Source of the DNA: Echinometra lucunter
Lineage: Eukaryota; Echinodermata; Echinoidea; Camarodonta; Echinometridae
Assembly: GCA_029962745.1 (NCBI GenBank)
Contig: CM057159.1
Location: 31,527,377 to 31,591,376, forward strand
Length of the DNA: 64,000 nucleotides
Direction: 5' to 3'
Below are positions 35,501 to 46,394 of this stretch, piece by piece. Positions within the stretch are counted from its first letter, which is position 1. Every line of letters starts with the position of its first letter. The translations under genes and the position numbers were made by a program. The notes under the pieces are model-generated. The model searched no databases and had not been told where the DNA came from. It saw only the letters and a list, made by a program, of their open reading frames with translations.

Positions 35501-37741
35501 GGATATGCGAGGTAACTATTTGCATCACAATCGCTTAGCCAGGATTACATACCTGCCTGAATAAGCTGAAATCAGAGGGACGGACAGGCAATTAGCAGAC
35601 ACATTTGTCGTTGCTACAAAATGTTAGGCTTGAATTATGCATCATCCCATAGCTGTAGGTGATAATAATTATATGAACTGGCTCTACTTTCGGGGAATAT
35701 CGAAAATGTTGCCCTCGAAAGATCCATATTGCCCTCGTCTTCGACTCGGGAAAATATGATTCATTTTGCGGGCAACATTTCGATATTCCCCTCAAGGCCA
35801 GTCAATATAATATAAATATTATTGTCAGCTTCTTTGGCGTTTGTAGCATTTGCATGAAAACAACTTTAGCTTTGTGTGATTTAAATGTAGATTTTGATCT
35901 ACATTGGTGAAATGTTTAAGCAGATTTACAAACATGCTCCTTAGAAGTAGAGGTTGTTTCGTGGTTATGTTAATCATTCTGTATAAAACCAATTTGAAAC
36001 GTATCAAGTAGAATGCTTGAGCTGCTACATGTACATGTATATCTATTATTTTACACACTATGGTGCTTTGCAATTATTTAGTCAGTGATTCAATGTTGTC
36101 TGCTCTCACTGTTTTGCTACCAAAACAGGTGCCTTTGTAGCAGGATTGGATGCTGGTTTGGTTTATAACTCCTTCCCCAAGATGGGAGACAAGTGGATAC
36201 CGGAGGACATCATGGCGCATGAGCCTAAATACAAGAACATCTTTGAGAATCCTACAACAGTTCAATTTGATCACAGGATTTTGGTATGTTTCACTTTAGC
36301 CTGGGTTTTATCATAGCCTTTTGAATTTTAAGCCTAATGTAACTCTGAATTTCAAACATTTGAAAAGTTAAGTTGTTAAAAGCAAAGTCTAAGTCTGAGA
36401 AATCCCTTTATATGATGTTTGTTGTAGAGCAACCCATAAAATTTTAAAATACCCTTTTAGATTTAGAAAAAAAAAAAAAAAAAGATGTAAAGTAGCTTAT
36501 GTGCAGTTCAAATAAAATGAGAGAAATCATTTAGTAGTGAGTTATAGAAGAAAATGTTTATATAGATGGATGAAATTGAATTTATTCTTCATTTTATCTC
36601 AAATTGAAAGCATTGAAGCATGTGAATACAGCATGGATCTACTGTTGCTTTATTCCTGCACCCTCTTTTTCTTCCACCTTTCTTAACAGGGTACAACTAC
36701 TGGAGCAACAGTAGCTGGTCTCTGGTTGTTAGCACGTCGAGTGCCATTACCAAGCAGGGCTAGACTGGCTGTCAATTGCATGCTTGGAATGGTTGGCATT
36801 CAGGTATGTCAGGTGTTAAGGAATACAGCTTTATTTTACCCCATCCCAGATAAGGCACGTGAGGTGTTATGATTTTCTAGCTTTGGCTTGGCTTCTGTGC
36901 AACATATCCGCTTTACAGTTTATTCAAGATATTAACATACAAGATATTGTTGAGGTTTTTTTTCCCCCTCTTTCTCTTTTGAACCTGTTAAGCACGATTC
37001 GATTTTAGTATAGCACACATTTCCTATAGCCCCTATCCCAAGTTATCTCTTGCATAGGGTTCAATGGGTTAAGAAGTATCCTATATCTCTACTATTTATA
37101 ATCATGTGCGTGGTTCATGAAAACATTTAGTATCTTATACTGTACGAATGTACGAATGCTAACGCGTTTGTTTCTTCATACATGATTCGTGTCCATGCAG
37201 CTAGTAGCGTCGAACGTATGCTGCACTGCCATGCCGATCCATGCAGCTCGCTAGCGCTGCGATCGAAGATACCCGCGCTTTCACTCGTTTCCCGCATTTT
37301 CCAGGTTTTTGGTGGGAACCTGGTTGACCTTTGACATTTCATTCCGCCTTATTTCCTTTTTTCTGTACATACCAAAAAATAAAGCATCATATTTGGAATA
37401 TACCGTTTTCAAAACACCTCAAAACCTAGTGATAGACCTCACACGTAGATTGCGGAATATTTGATTCCGTTTTCAAATATGACGCTTTGCCGAGTGTTCT
37501 TCCTGAAGCGTTTTTAAGAAAAAACGCTTTTCTTCCGTTATATTTGTTTGGTGTGAAAGTGGTATTAATAAATGTCTGTTTTTTTGTTTTTTTTTTCATT
37601 TAATTTCAGATCACACTTGGTATCTCTACACTTCTCTTCTACGTACCCACCAGCCTTGCAGCTGCTCATCAGTCTGGTTCACTCACACTCCTCACCTTAG
37701 CTCTTTGGTTTGCTCATGAGCTACGAAAGATCCCAAAATGA
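32566..37741 (+). CDS. COX15: COX15, mitochondrial heme A synthase
   Basis: Heme A synthase oxidises the heme O methyl group to formyl, making heme A for cytochrome c oxidase, in the inner mitochondrial membrane. Seven exons: 32566-32724, 33310-33774, 34070-34234, 34878-34959, 36129-36283, 36690-36803, 37610-37741. Together they encode 423 residues, near the roughly 410 of the human protein. The four conserved heme-ligand histidines are present: H166 (EYSHRMWGR), H239 (RLAAHLGSA), H339 (QFDHRIL) and H400 (AAAHQSGS). [21 protein letters not shown] and [13 protein letters not shown] are family signatures. The first 50 residues are rich in Arg, Ser and Leu and low in acid, as expected for a mitochondrial presequence. 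The start at 32566 is the only in-frame ATG found before the first splice; a further 5' exon is possible. A decayed copy of the last exon follows at 37769. Confidence 0.95.
34519..34645 (-). mobile_element. tRNA-derived SINE fragment
   Basis: On the minus strand it reads GGTGCCATGGTCCAGTAGTT (A-box-like) and later GGGGGTCGATCCCTGGCACG (B-box-like). Between them is a duplicated GCGTGACTAGAGGC / GCGTGACTGGAGGC insert that lengthens the tRNA-like body. It sits in a COX15 intron, antisense to the gene. Confidence 0.65.
35676..35804. repeat. Inverted repeat of about 130 bp
   Basis: ACTGGCTCTACTTTCGGGGA with ATATCGAAAATGTTGCCCTC on the left pairs with GGGCAACATTTCGATATTCC and CCTCAAGGCCAGT on the right. 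It is probably a small foldback element. It lies in a COX15 intron. Confidence 0.7.
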
Positions 37742-37768
37742 ATCTACTCTAGTCATACTTCCTGTCAT

Positions 37769-37898
37769 ATCCCACTTGGTGTATTTCCCCTTCTCTATTT
37801 AACCCACGGGCCTTGGAGCACCGCATCTGTCAGGTTTACTCAGAAACCTTGCCATAGGTCTGTGGTTTGTCCATGAGCTGCGAAGGATCCCAAGATAA
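37769..37898 (+). pseudogene. Decayed tandem copy of the COX15 terminal exon
   Basis: Starting 28 bp after the COX15 stop, the sequence aligns with the whole terminal exon: ATCCCACTTGGTGTATTTCC against ATCACACTTGGTATCTCTAC at the start, and an ending that reads LWFVHELRRIPR-stop against [16 protein letters not shown]. Indels near the middle break the frame, and no good AG acceptor stands at its 5' end (CATAT precedes it). It is therefore most likely a relic exon within the COX15 3' untranslated region. Use as an alternative terminal exon seems unlikely. Confidence 0.85.
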
Positions 37899-37945
37899 GA
37901 AATGATTGATACATTTATGCTGTGGAGCATATCCACCTTAAACAA

Positions 37946-38102
37946 ATAATGCACAGATGTGAGTGTGTTAGTTGTGATGCAGTGCACTCGAGGGTATTTA
38001 CAATGTGCGACAAGCACAAGCTGAGTGCTTTTGCATAAGATTGTGAATACCCGAGATGCCTGCATCACCACTAACATCATGAATTTAAATCTGTGCATTA
38101 TT
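37946..38102. mobile_element. Foldback element of about 157 bp
   Basis: AATAATGCACAGA at the left is matched by TCTGTGCATTATT at the right. The arms also pair internally (GTTAGTTGTGATGCAGTGCA with TGCCTGCATCACCACTAAC). It lies 48 bp after the relic COX15 exon. Confidence 0.75.
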
Positions 38103-38397
38103 AGTTTTATAAAACGGGTCGGCAGTTTGGCTTTGTAGTGGAATATTTGTTAAAACTCCTCCATATTTCCTCGAATCGCACAGGCAAAGAGGCAATATTT
38201 GCTTTCTGTTATGACATCACAAGCGTAGCCAGTGTGATGCGCCCTGAGTAAGTGCATCAAAATCCTTGTGATAGACTTCTAGCAAGAACGCGTATTTCAT
38301 GGCGCGCGTCTCAGGTTTTACACGCTAGAGGTAAAGTGATGCATCCAAAATGCACAGTGCTAGCTACAAAAAATGCACAGCTGGAATTTTGTGTAGA

Positions 38398-38403
38398 AAT
38401 AAA
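38398..38403 (+). promoter_or_regulatory. Possible COX15 polyadenylation signal
   Basis: AATAAA about 660 bp after the COX15 stop codon. No cleavage-site evidence exists, and other signals further on are possible. Confidence 0.25.
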
Positions 38404-39118
38404 GCATGAACATGTGACATGCATACGCATTCGCTATTGGCTACGTCATTGAACCCGTTTTATAAATGGCAATATCATTAGCCTGTTGCATTAACTTGAG
38501 AAATAAGTAATCTTTTTAGAAATACATTTTGTCGTACAATATGGAAATGATATGTATAGGCAGTATTTAATAGGGTCTTTAAGTCATTCAGGAGTTGATT
38601 TCTTGGAGGCCTTTGCAGTCTTGTTCCTAAAGTTGTCTGGCCTTTCCAGTGGTTTAAAACAGCATTTTTCTAAGTTTTCTACATGTGAAGTCGACATTTT
38701 CTGCCTTACCTTACTTGATTTCTGTGAGTAGTTTCATCCTACGGAGGATATATTCAAGTACAATCAGTTTGCTTGATATTTGATATTTTTTTTAATGCAA
38801 ACATTGCGTTCAGAAATATTCAAGCTCAATTCAGAATACTACAGGAGAATAACAGAATTACAAAGTAGTACATTTGACTTTTTTTCTGTTCTGAATCTCT
38901 AAACAAACTATTCGAAGATTATTGTGAGAGCATGTGATAATGCTCAGCGTTTTATCGATTGATTTGAATGATGATGATAAAATAGAGAAATGTGAGATCT
39001 GAATCAAATGAATTTTCTTTCAGATTGTATGGTAAAATTTTTGTTTCATATAAAGCTCTTGCAGTTAAAAGTCATTGATAAAATGCTGTACTGTTATATT
39101 CAATCATGATTTTTCATT

Positions 39119-39203
39119 TGACCTGTTCAGCACGATTTGATTTTAGTATAACACATATTTGCCCATACCCCCTAGCCCGAGTTATCTCTTGCATAGGGTT
39201 TAA
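39119..39203. mobile_element. Short TTAA-type element, family B, next to family A
   Basis: GACCTGTTCAGCACGATTTG to CATAGGGTTTAACCC. It matches about 36983-37072 almost base for base (both have CACGATT, TAGTATA and GAGTTATCTC or AAGTTATCTC). Its right TTAA is shared with the start of the family A element at 39200. Confidence 0.65.
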
Positions 39204-39607
39204 CCCATTCGTGACAGAGGTTCACATTTTGTGGTTTGGCCCAATATCTTTTGATGCAAAGCCCTAAAAATCATACCAAATACATGAGCAGAAAGAGCAA
39301 AAAAAATCCACACAAACTGTGCCCATTTTGGTTGCAAAAATATTTGTTGTTTGATGCTGAAATTTTTTGTAGGCATTAAAATCCTTAAATTGGCAATGTG
39401 ATAGAAAGTTTAAAATCACCGTTTTCCCCTGCGAATGGGCAACTGTTTGACTTCTCATCATAATTTCTGTCAATTTATATTCATTTCAGACACATGACAT
39501 TTTATAAGAAAAATGTAGCAATAAAATAAAAATGTTGGTGTTGCCAATTTGAAGAATAAATGCTGATCAAATTAGGCTTTAAATAATTCCTGTCACAAAT
39601 GGGTTAA
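39200..39607 (-). mobile_element. TTAA-bounded MITE, family A, copy 2
   Basis: TTAACCCATTCGTGACAG at one end and CTGTCACAAATGGGTTAA at the other. It is the inverted counterpart of 3928-4349 and 50693-51097, with TTAA on both sides. Confidence 0.85.
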
Positions 39608-40127
39608 CAGGTTAAAGTACTCCTCTCCTCAGGAGAGGATAATAAAGCATATATTCCAGCTGATGGTTTCGTTTCTTGTTGTCAGTTAAGCAGAATAGTT
39701 CTGTATATGATTTAAGGCTATATTGTCTCTCTATGTACTTCAATGTGATCAAAAAGAGTTGACCAAAGGCCGGTGATAATGTATATAATTATAGTCTGTC
39801 ATGTTTTCCCTATGCTACATGTACTATTTACATGAACAGTTATGTGGTTTACACATATTTATTTTTGTTATATGTTTTTCTGTGTTTTCTTGTGAGCATT
39901 AATGCTTTACTGTCCATGTATGTACTGATATCTTATTGTTCTACCGGTATGCACATAATGCACATAATGTGTAAGTTTTTTAGTGTTCATTGTACAGAGC
40001 ATCATTTTGATGAAGTGAAATTCCTGTCAAAATATAAAGATAAATTACAAACAGGAATGAATCACTGCAGAGGTTCATTTCATTGGTGATTTACCATTTA
40101 GAATTAGTTCTTTCTTCTCACTAAGTC

Positions 40128-40593
40128 TTAAAAGGGGTACCCAATGCTGAAACAATGTTAGTTCATTTAAAAGAGCATGATTTTATAAGCAGAAAATCAT
40201 CTGCCTAAAGTTTTTTCAAAAGTCTTGTTGCCAAGGAAACCCCCAAATGTGGTAAGATTCTAGGATATTTTTGACCCCTCAGCTATGACCCAGTTATTTT
40301 GACGTCAAAGTGGGTACCTTGTCGCGCAATTCTAGCAAAAATGCACGCTAGGTATAATGCTATTGTACAGTCTAGCGCGCAGCACAACTGCAATACGCGG
40401 CGAAGCTGGGTACCCACTTTTACGTCATACCTCATACTCAAATCTTTTGGTCAACTCTTGACTTTTTATGAGAAAATTAGCCAAAATGCGTTGATTTCGA
40501 CTGAAAATCATCAAATTTATAATGTTATTCTTCTTAGAATTCTATTCACGATCAAATATCAAAAGAAAATTTACCATTGTGTAATCACTTTAA
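40128..40593 (+). mobile_element. TTAA-bounded MITE, family D, copy 3
   Basis: Third copy of the family D unit. It lacks about 30 bp next to the CRE region compared with 8940-9426, yet keeps TGACGTCA at 40300-40307 and TTAA at both ends. Confidence 0.85.
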
Positions 40594-41558
40594 ACAGTAA
40601 TGAAATTTCCGCAGAGCTCCATTACTGCTGTGCTGATTTTGTTTTGTTTTCTTTATTTTTAAGGCTTTTCCTTTTTAATACTGAATATAGGGAGACATAC
40701 TTCAAGCCCTGTGAGGCATTTAACTTGCATTCCTGATAAGTTTTGGCAAGCAAGTGGTAAGCAGGACTGGAAGACTCTCCTTACATTTGCATGACTACCA
40801 TAGTAACAATGATTTCAGATACATGTGAAGTGATTGATTGTGACTCTCATTGGAATTTGTTTGATCATTGTCCTGAAGTAAGTTTTATTTCTCTGATTGT
40901 GTATTAACAAAATCACTTTTGTATGGGAGGCTCTTGATTTTTGTATTTTGTAAATGTGGAAATTAGAAATTATCATGAAGTTTCAAAGAATTTAAGAAAG
41001 TAGATGAGTCATTATTGGAAATTAATAAAAACTGATACAGTGTATCAAATTTATTTCTACCATATTGATAATTTGTCCCCATTTCTTTTGTGTGAATATA
41101 TTTTCGAACTAAATTGAATGATGAATTTGTTTGCATGAATTTATAAATCAGACTATCAAACACACAAATGAAACCGGCACATACATATTGAAATTTGTAC
41201 AAATTGTATTTAATGACATAAATGTATAAAGAAATAGACAACGCTGTCACAGGGCAGGATGTGCATTACTTCATTGTAACAGTGTAAAACTATATCAAAA
41301 TAAAAACTTTATAAATCGCGTTTCAGAAGGTATTATTAATAGATGATATAAATACTTTAGTACATGTACATGTATATAAAATATACATTATAAAAATAGG
41401 TACGATTTTGTGTACTGTTGGATAAAATCCTAATGTTATGGAATGTCTCTCATAATTATAGCAGGCATGTTCCCTCAGTAGTAGTTTACCTACCTGGAGG
41501 TCTTATGTTAGAAACCAAGTCATTGCACAACTGCTTTATGATCATTAATCCTTGATTA

Positions 41559-41743
41559 CAGTGGAAACTCGGTATAAAGAGATATGATATAACAATATTC
41601 CTGATATAACAAGGTAATATTTTGGTCCCAGCTCTTTATATTCTATAGTTTTTCAACCATGATATAACGAAATTCCTGCTATGACAATGACAAGGTAATT
41701 TTGGTGGTCCCAAGGATTTCGTTATACTGAGTTTCCACTGTAC
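41559..41743. mobile_element. Mariner/pogo-like MITE with CAGTGGAAACTC ends
   Basis: The left end CAGTGGAAACTCGGTATA and the right end TATACTGAGTTTCCACTG are inverted repeats, each flanked by TA. This fits Tc1/mariner-type insertion. The body is a near-palindrome with ATATAACAA motifs. Confidence 0.8.
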
Positions 41744-41967
41744 CAAGATCTGATAAGTTTTAAAGCTGTTGGTTCCTTGGTTGCAAAACTACAATAATCT
41801 AATTCTTTTCTCAGGTATTGTATCTGCAACTATACATGTGTATTTTTTCTTGAATTTTATGAACGGCATGTCTCATCAGGCATGTTTTTTTTTTTTTGGG
41901 GGGGGGGATGCCTTTGAAAACTAAAAATGAGAAGTCTCAAGTTCCAGTAAGGACGGCAGATATACAG

Positions 41968-42096
41968 GCTAACCTCATTACAACAAACTCTGGACCAAGG
42001 AAAATTACCTCTTTATATCGAAACCTTGTTATCAGGGCTAAAAAAAAACCCATCGAAATACAAAGAAGTGGAGTTGTTATAACAAGGTTCCACTGT
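41968..42096. mobile_element. Second, diverged mariner/pogo-like MITE
   Basis: The right end reads TTATAACAAGGTTCCACTG followed by TA, and the left end is CAGGCTAACCTCATTACAAC. It is clearly related in style to the element at 41559 but differs in sequence, so two subfamilies inserted within about 400 bp. Confidence 0.65.
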
Positions 42097-43060
42097 ATCA
42101 TTAATTTTCACAGAATCTAATGAAACTTGCACTAGATGTTATTTTTTAAAAAATAAATACAGATGAATAATAACTGACAAAACTATTATGGAATAAAACT
42201 TATTTCTGAGTAATAAACAATGAATGGGAAGATAATTAACTTAGCTGTCCCGACACAGTGATACGAACACGGTTCTTCCTGTAAATTTGAGATAAGCCAT
42301 TTCAAAGTGGATATTATTTCCAGGAAGTTGTTTTTTAATAGTTTGAATACAATTTTCTTTTCAATGCAACTCACATACAGCATTTAACCTACTTAGAATT
42401 GCTTTGAGCATTTATTTATTAAAATCCCTAAACTATTTCGTTTTTTTCCGATCAAGGGAAGGATCCAGTTACATATGTTTACTCATATTTCTGATTAGGC
42501 ACATTGTAAATATGGTATAAACATGACAATGCAGTAATAGGACATGAAATGAAACGAAAAGTCAGGTGGAGGAAAGACTATGTATATTTATCAGCCAAAC
42601 AAAGCAGCATGTCCTCTTTCACTTTTAATGGAGGAAACCGGGGCAAGTTGGGTTTTATTCATTTTCAAATTACTTTGCTAGTATGGTTGTCGAATGAGGA
42701 CAGTGACTGAGCAAAAATATCTAGGATATCAATACGGTTCATATCACATTTTCAGATTCTCATAATTTTTACCTGAAAGTTGTTTTTTTTTTATGTTTGT
42801 TTGTTACTGAACAGCTTCAGTAAGAAAAATAAATCTGCCTTGTAAGCAAGGATCGTGAATATGAAAGAAGATCATTTGGAACTGATGACCAAATGAAAAG
42901 ATAGACGGAAGTCGTACAGGAACAATAGTTCGTGAGATGAATAATTGCAAGGTGTGTATCAGAAAGTCACAGTCACAGTGGTGATATGCCAAGATCGCCA
43001 AATTTATAGGCCGATGCATAATTCATATGGAACGGAGAAAGAGAAAAGAAAAGGGGAGGG

Positions 43061-43064
<4 letters not shown>

Positions 43065-43107
<43 letters not shown>
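43065..43107. repeat. (GA)n microsatellite
   Basis: AG dinucleotide tract within a longer purine-rich stretch (about 43030-43150). Confidence 0.85.
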
Positions 43108-43616
43108 TAAAAAGAGGAGAGAAGAAAAGTGGAGGAGAGGGGAAAAAACAATGGTTACCAAAAAAATCAAATCAATATTTAAATATTAACATCACAATGT
43201 AATTTTGTCTCTTCATTTCGCTGCTACTATAGGACGAAAGATGAATATTTTTACGCCTCCTACATCCCTGTATATAGGCAGTGGTAAAGTACAGGGAGCT
43301 TGAGAGTGGGGTTACGGGGTGTAAAGAAGTGGTCTGGGCACGGTAACTGAGGGAAGTTAGGAAGTCTATTCCAGAGTAGTTATTTTCCTTTCCTAATTCT
43401 GATTTGTTCGTTCATCATTTCGCTCAAACATTACTTGCTGATTTTACATAATACTCGAGGAATTCCCCGGCGCTCCACAATTGCCTTCAGGCTAGAACAC
43501 TACTCCCCAACTCAACTCAGTATCGTATGAATAAGGTGTGAACCTAGAAAACTATCAACGTTAATCTCAATATTGTGTTCTGTTTACTTATTATGATTAG
43601 CAACATAAACTTGCTT

Positions 43617-45155
43617 TCATAGCCGGTATCCCTTAATTCTGTGGTTGGCTCCGTCCACGACCACGGCCGTTGCCTGGTCATCGTCAATGGCTAAACCCCG
43701 AATGTAGTTAAACTCGTTAAGCTCTCCGAAATTTCCGAGATAATCACCAGCGGGGCTGAACACCACAACGGTCTCTTTGCTCCTGACACACCAAGAATCC
43801 GCTCTTCTACACGTCACGTAGATGTTATCAAGACGATCAAGAGCGAGACCTCTGCAGTGCCACCTTTTGCCGCTGAGCTCTGGCGAGATCACGAGAAGAG
43901 ACTTCCTTAAACGAGGATCAAAGACCTGGATCCTGTAATTGTTCCTATCCGCGATCACAAGGTTACCCTTGGAATTGATTTTGATGAACCAAGGGTAGCT
44001 GATGGCTCCCTCAAGGTTTCCACGATAACTGATAATGTAGAGCTGTTCGGCGTGGCGGTTGAAGACTCGAACATTGCTTTCCTTCGCATCAGCTACGTAA
44101 ACGTGTTCAATGTCCACTGCAACGCCTGTGGGTGCAGGCCCAACTTTTGCCCACAGGCGAAGTTTAGCTGTGGTACGAACGAATTGCAGAACGCATTTAT
44201 TTGCGTCGTCTGTGACATAGTATGCCCCAGGATCTCCTGCGATAGCGAAAGGTCCGATCTTCTTTAGTCCTTTGGGTGGGGTAGAACCGAATTCCATCTG
44301 AACAACCCCTTCACGATCTGTTACAATGATTCTGTGATTGCCCTTGTCGGTAATAACGTACTGTCCTCCTGTAAGGAATATATCGTGAGGGTTTCTAAAC
44401 CTAGACATACCTCGTAAGTCGAACACTTTCCCTCCACTTGGCTTTACCAGAATAGATGTGCCAATATGTTCCTTGGAAGTACCCGAGATGGCAATATCAA
44501 CCTCGTACTTGCCAACACTTTGAGGAACGATCACCTTCTCAAAGGAATTGGTTAGCTCACTGTTTCCCAACGACTTCGGTCGAAATGGAAGGAATTCAAT
44601 TTCGATCAGCTGTTGATCTGGAAAAAGAATCGTCCCCCTGACGTATGCATTACTGTTGGGAATGACAACTTTCCCGTCTCGATCGTATAGTGTGAGTGTA
44701 ATGGTGACGCGTTTGTTAACCATGGGATCGTTGGATACAGTGAGCTTGGATGCACCTATATCAAGACTCTCGTTGTTCGTGATGGAGTACCGATGTCTGT
44801 GTAAGACGGATGTACTTCCTCCATGGCTACTTAAACTGCTTGATCTGCTTCGTGGCTCTTCGCTCACTGATGTCGTCCGACTCAAATCACCGCATCTCGA
44901 CTCCGCCCTGATCTGTGCATCCAGTAGTTCCTTCTGCTCCGGTTCGAACGGTGATGTTTTTTGGCACACCGGACAGGTGATGTGTGGTTTCCGGAACTTC
45001 CTGCTCGCCGTAGCAATGGCGTAAAGGCATTCCTGACACGCTGCATGGCCGCATGGTAATGTGTAGGCATCCTGGAGGGTGTCAAGATGTAGAGGACATC
45101 TCCCATCAGATGTGTTGTTGCTGGCTACAGAACTCTGCGCACTGAGCTTCCTCAT
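43617..45155 (-). CDS. RING - filamin-like - NHL repeat protein (TRIM2/3/71-like, no B-box)
   Basis: Likely an E3 ubiquitin ligase or RNA-binding regulator of the TRIM-NHL type. The frame is open from 45197, but ATG at 45155 has a better context (AAG before it). A TTACAG acceptor-like site at 45183-45188 suggests a 5' UTR intron, so the 512-residue form is preferred. An N-terminal RING runs C20-x2-H23, C35-x-H37, C40-x2-C43, C61-x2-C64. A Ser-rich linker follows, then a filamin-type Ig domain at about 136-240 (VNKRVTITLTLYDRDGK to VGKYEVDIAISGTSKEHIGT). About six NHL beta-propeller blades occupy 250-512 (for example VITDKGNHRIIVTD, LVIADRNNYRIQVFD, VVVDGANHRIKGY). There is no Cys/His-rich B-box or clear coiled coil between RING and filamin, unlike standard TRIM-NHL proteins. 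It is intronless within the coding part, and the exact orthologue is unknown. Confidence 0.88.
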   Translation of the reverse strand: MRKLSAQSSVASNNTSDGRCPLHLDTLQDAYTLPCGHAACQECLYAIATASRKFRKPHITCPVCQKTSPFEPEQKELLDAQIRAESRCGDLSRTTSVSEEPRSRSSSLSSHGGSTSVLHRHRYSITNNESLDIGASKLTVSNDPMVNKRVTITLTLYDRDGKVVIPNSNAYVRGTILFPDQQLIEIEFLPFRPKSLGNSELTNSFEKVIVPQSVGKYEVDIAISGTSKEHIGTSILVKPSGGKVFDLRGMSRFRNPHDIFLTGGQYVITDKGNHRIIVTDREGVVQMEFGSTPPKGLKKIGPFAIAGDPGAYYVTDDANKCVLQFVRTTAKLRLWAKVGPAPTGVAVDIEHVYVADAKESNVRVFNRHAEQLYIISYRGNLEGAISYPWFIKINSKGNLVIADRNNYRIQVFDPRLRKSLLVISPELSGKRWHCRGLALDRLDNIYVTCRRADSWCVRSKETVVVFSPAGDYLGNFGELNEFNYIRGLAIDDDQATAVVVDGANHRIKGYRL

Positions 45156-45354
45156 CTTGGGTCGTAAGAATCGATGATGATCTGTAAGGTGATGCAAGGA
45201 ATGGAAATTACATATTGAATGTCACTGTGGCGTAGCTACTACAAATACTTTTATTCCAACCACCCTCGAAGCTAGTCTGTGCCCAAACCATTCCCACTGC
45301 ACCCGTGCCCCACACCTATCCCCCTTCCACTTGCCAAATGGTGTATTTTTTCAG

Positions 45355-45428
45355 TGGGTTGTGTAATATCCAAAGTCCATATGAAGCGCATGAAGACGTA
45401 ATTCATCCTGATGTGATATACTCTAAGT
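45355..45428 (+). mobile_element. Degraded SINE 3' half
   Basis: TAATATCCAAAGTCC followed by GAAGCGCATGAAGACG and ATGTGATATACTCTA aligns with the 3' half of the SINE at 50144-50444. Confidence 0.65.
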
Positions 45429-45705
45429 AATGACAGAATATCGTATTTAGCTGGGAAGTCTGTTAATATATCTCGTTATAGTTTTTTTTTTAATTTTAAT
45501 TATTCTGCGTCATTATAATCATGATCATAATACATTTTTCAAAGAACTGTGAAGTGGCATCACGGGGGTGGACAACGGTCGTACTATAGTAAACGAAGTA
45601 GGGACTTCAAGACCACTGTAAGATTAAAGGGTCATAGAGCATTTTTTGATCTTTTTGTTTGTTTGTTGTTTTTTATTATATATAGTTTTCTAAAAACCCT
45701 TCTCT

Positions 45706-45715
<10 letters not shown>

Positions 45716-45778
<63 letters not shown>
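45716..45778. repeat. (CT)n microsatellite, about 30 units
   Basis: Pure CT run about 560 bp before the NHL start codon (upstream on its strand). A C-run precedes it. Confidence 0.95.
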
Positions 45779-45781
<3 letters not shown>

Positions 45782-46394
45782 TCATTCTGTTGGAGCCATT
45801 GACCATGTTGACTGCACGTGCTTCCCGTACCTTCATGCCACAGTATCATAAATAAATATTGATTATCTTCACATATGTGACCATGGTGACTGTGTGATAA
45901 CCTATTATGGTAGTTGATTTTGATTGGGCATTGAATCTTCTTTCGGCGGTTTCTTAACCGGAAAAAGCTTCACAAGGCAGGCTTCAATCATCAAGGCAAT
46001 TATCAATAAAATTCATTCAGACCGCACTCGATGATAGTTTATTCACAAATATCTTTGGACAAGTCACATGTTTCGCCCATTATGTCCCTCTCGACCCAGG
46101 TGTATTAAATGGGTACGGGGGGCTAGAAGGGAGGGGGAAATAGGAGAAAGAGAGAATATGAGAGGGGAAGAAAGGAGGGAAGATAGGAGAGAGGGAAGAG
46201 AGAGAAAGAGAAGAGAGAAAACGGAAGAATATATAGGAGAAAAGTTAAATGGAAAAGAGAGTGGAAAGGTGAGAGGGGGAAGGAAAGAAAGAAATAAATG
46301 ACACGCTGGGAGAAAATTCATGTTGCTGATCAACACGATGAATGATGTACATCAATAGAAAATCTGCTCACAATTATACATGCATGCATAACAT

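Larger units (their letters stand above)
37742..43616. other. Intergenic region between COX15 and the NHL gene
   Basis: No gene is recognised. It holds the relic exon (37769), a foldback (37946-38102), a possible COX15 poly(A) signal (AATAAA at 38398-38403), MITEs of families B and A back to back (39119-39607), and a family D copy (40128-40593). It also holds two mariner-like MITEs (41559-41743, 41968-42096) and a GA run (43065-43107). COX15 and the NHL gene converge on it. Confidence 0.6.
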
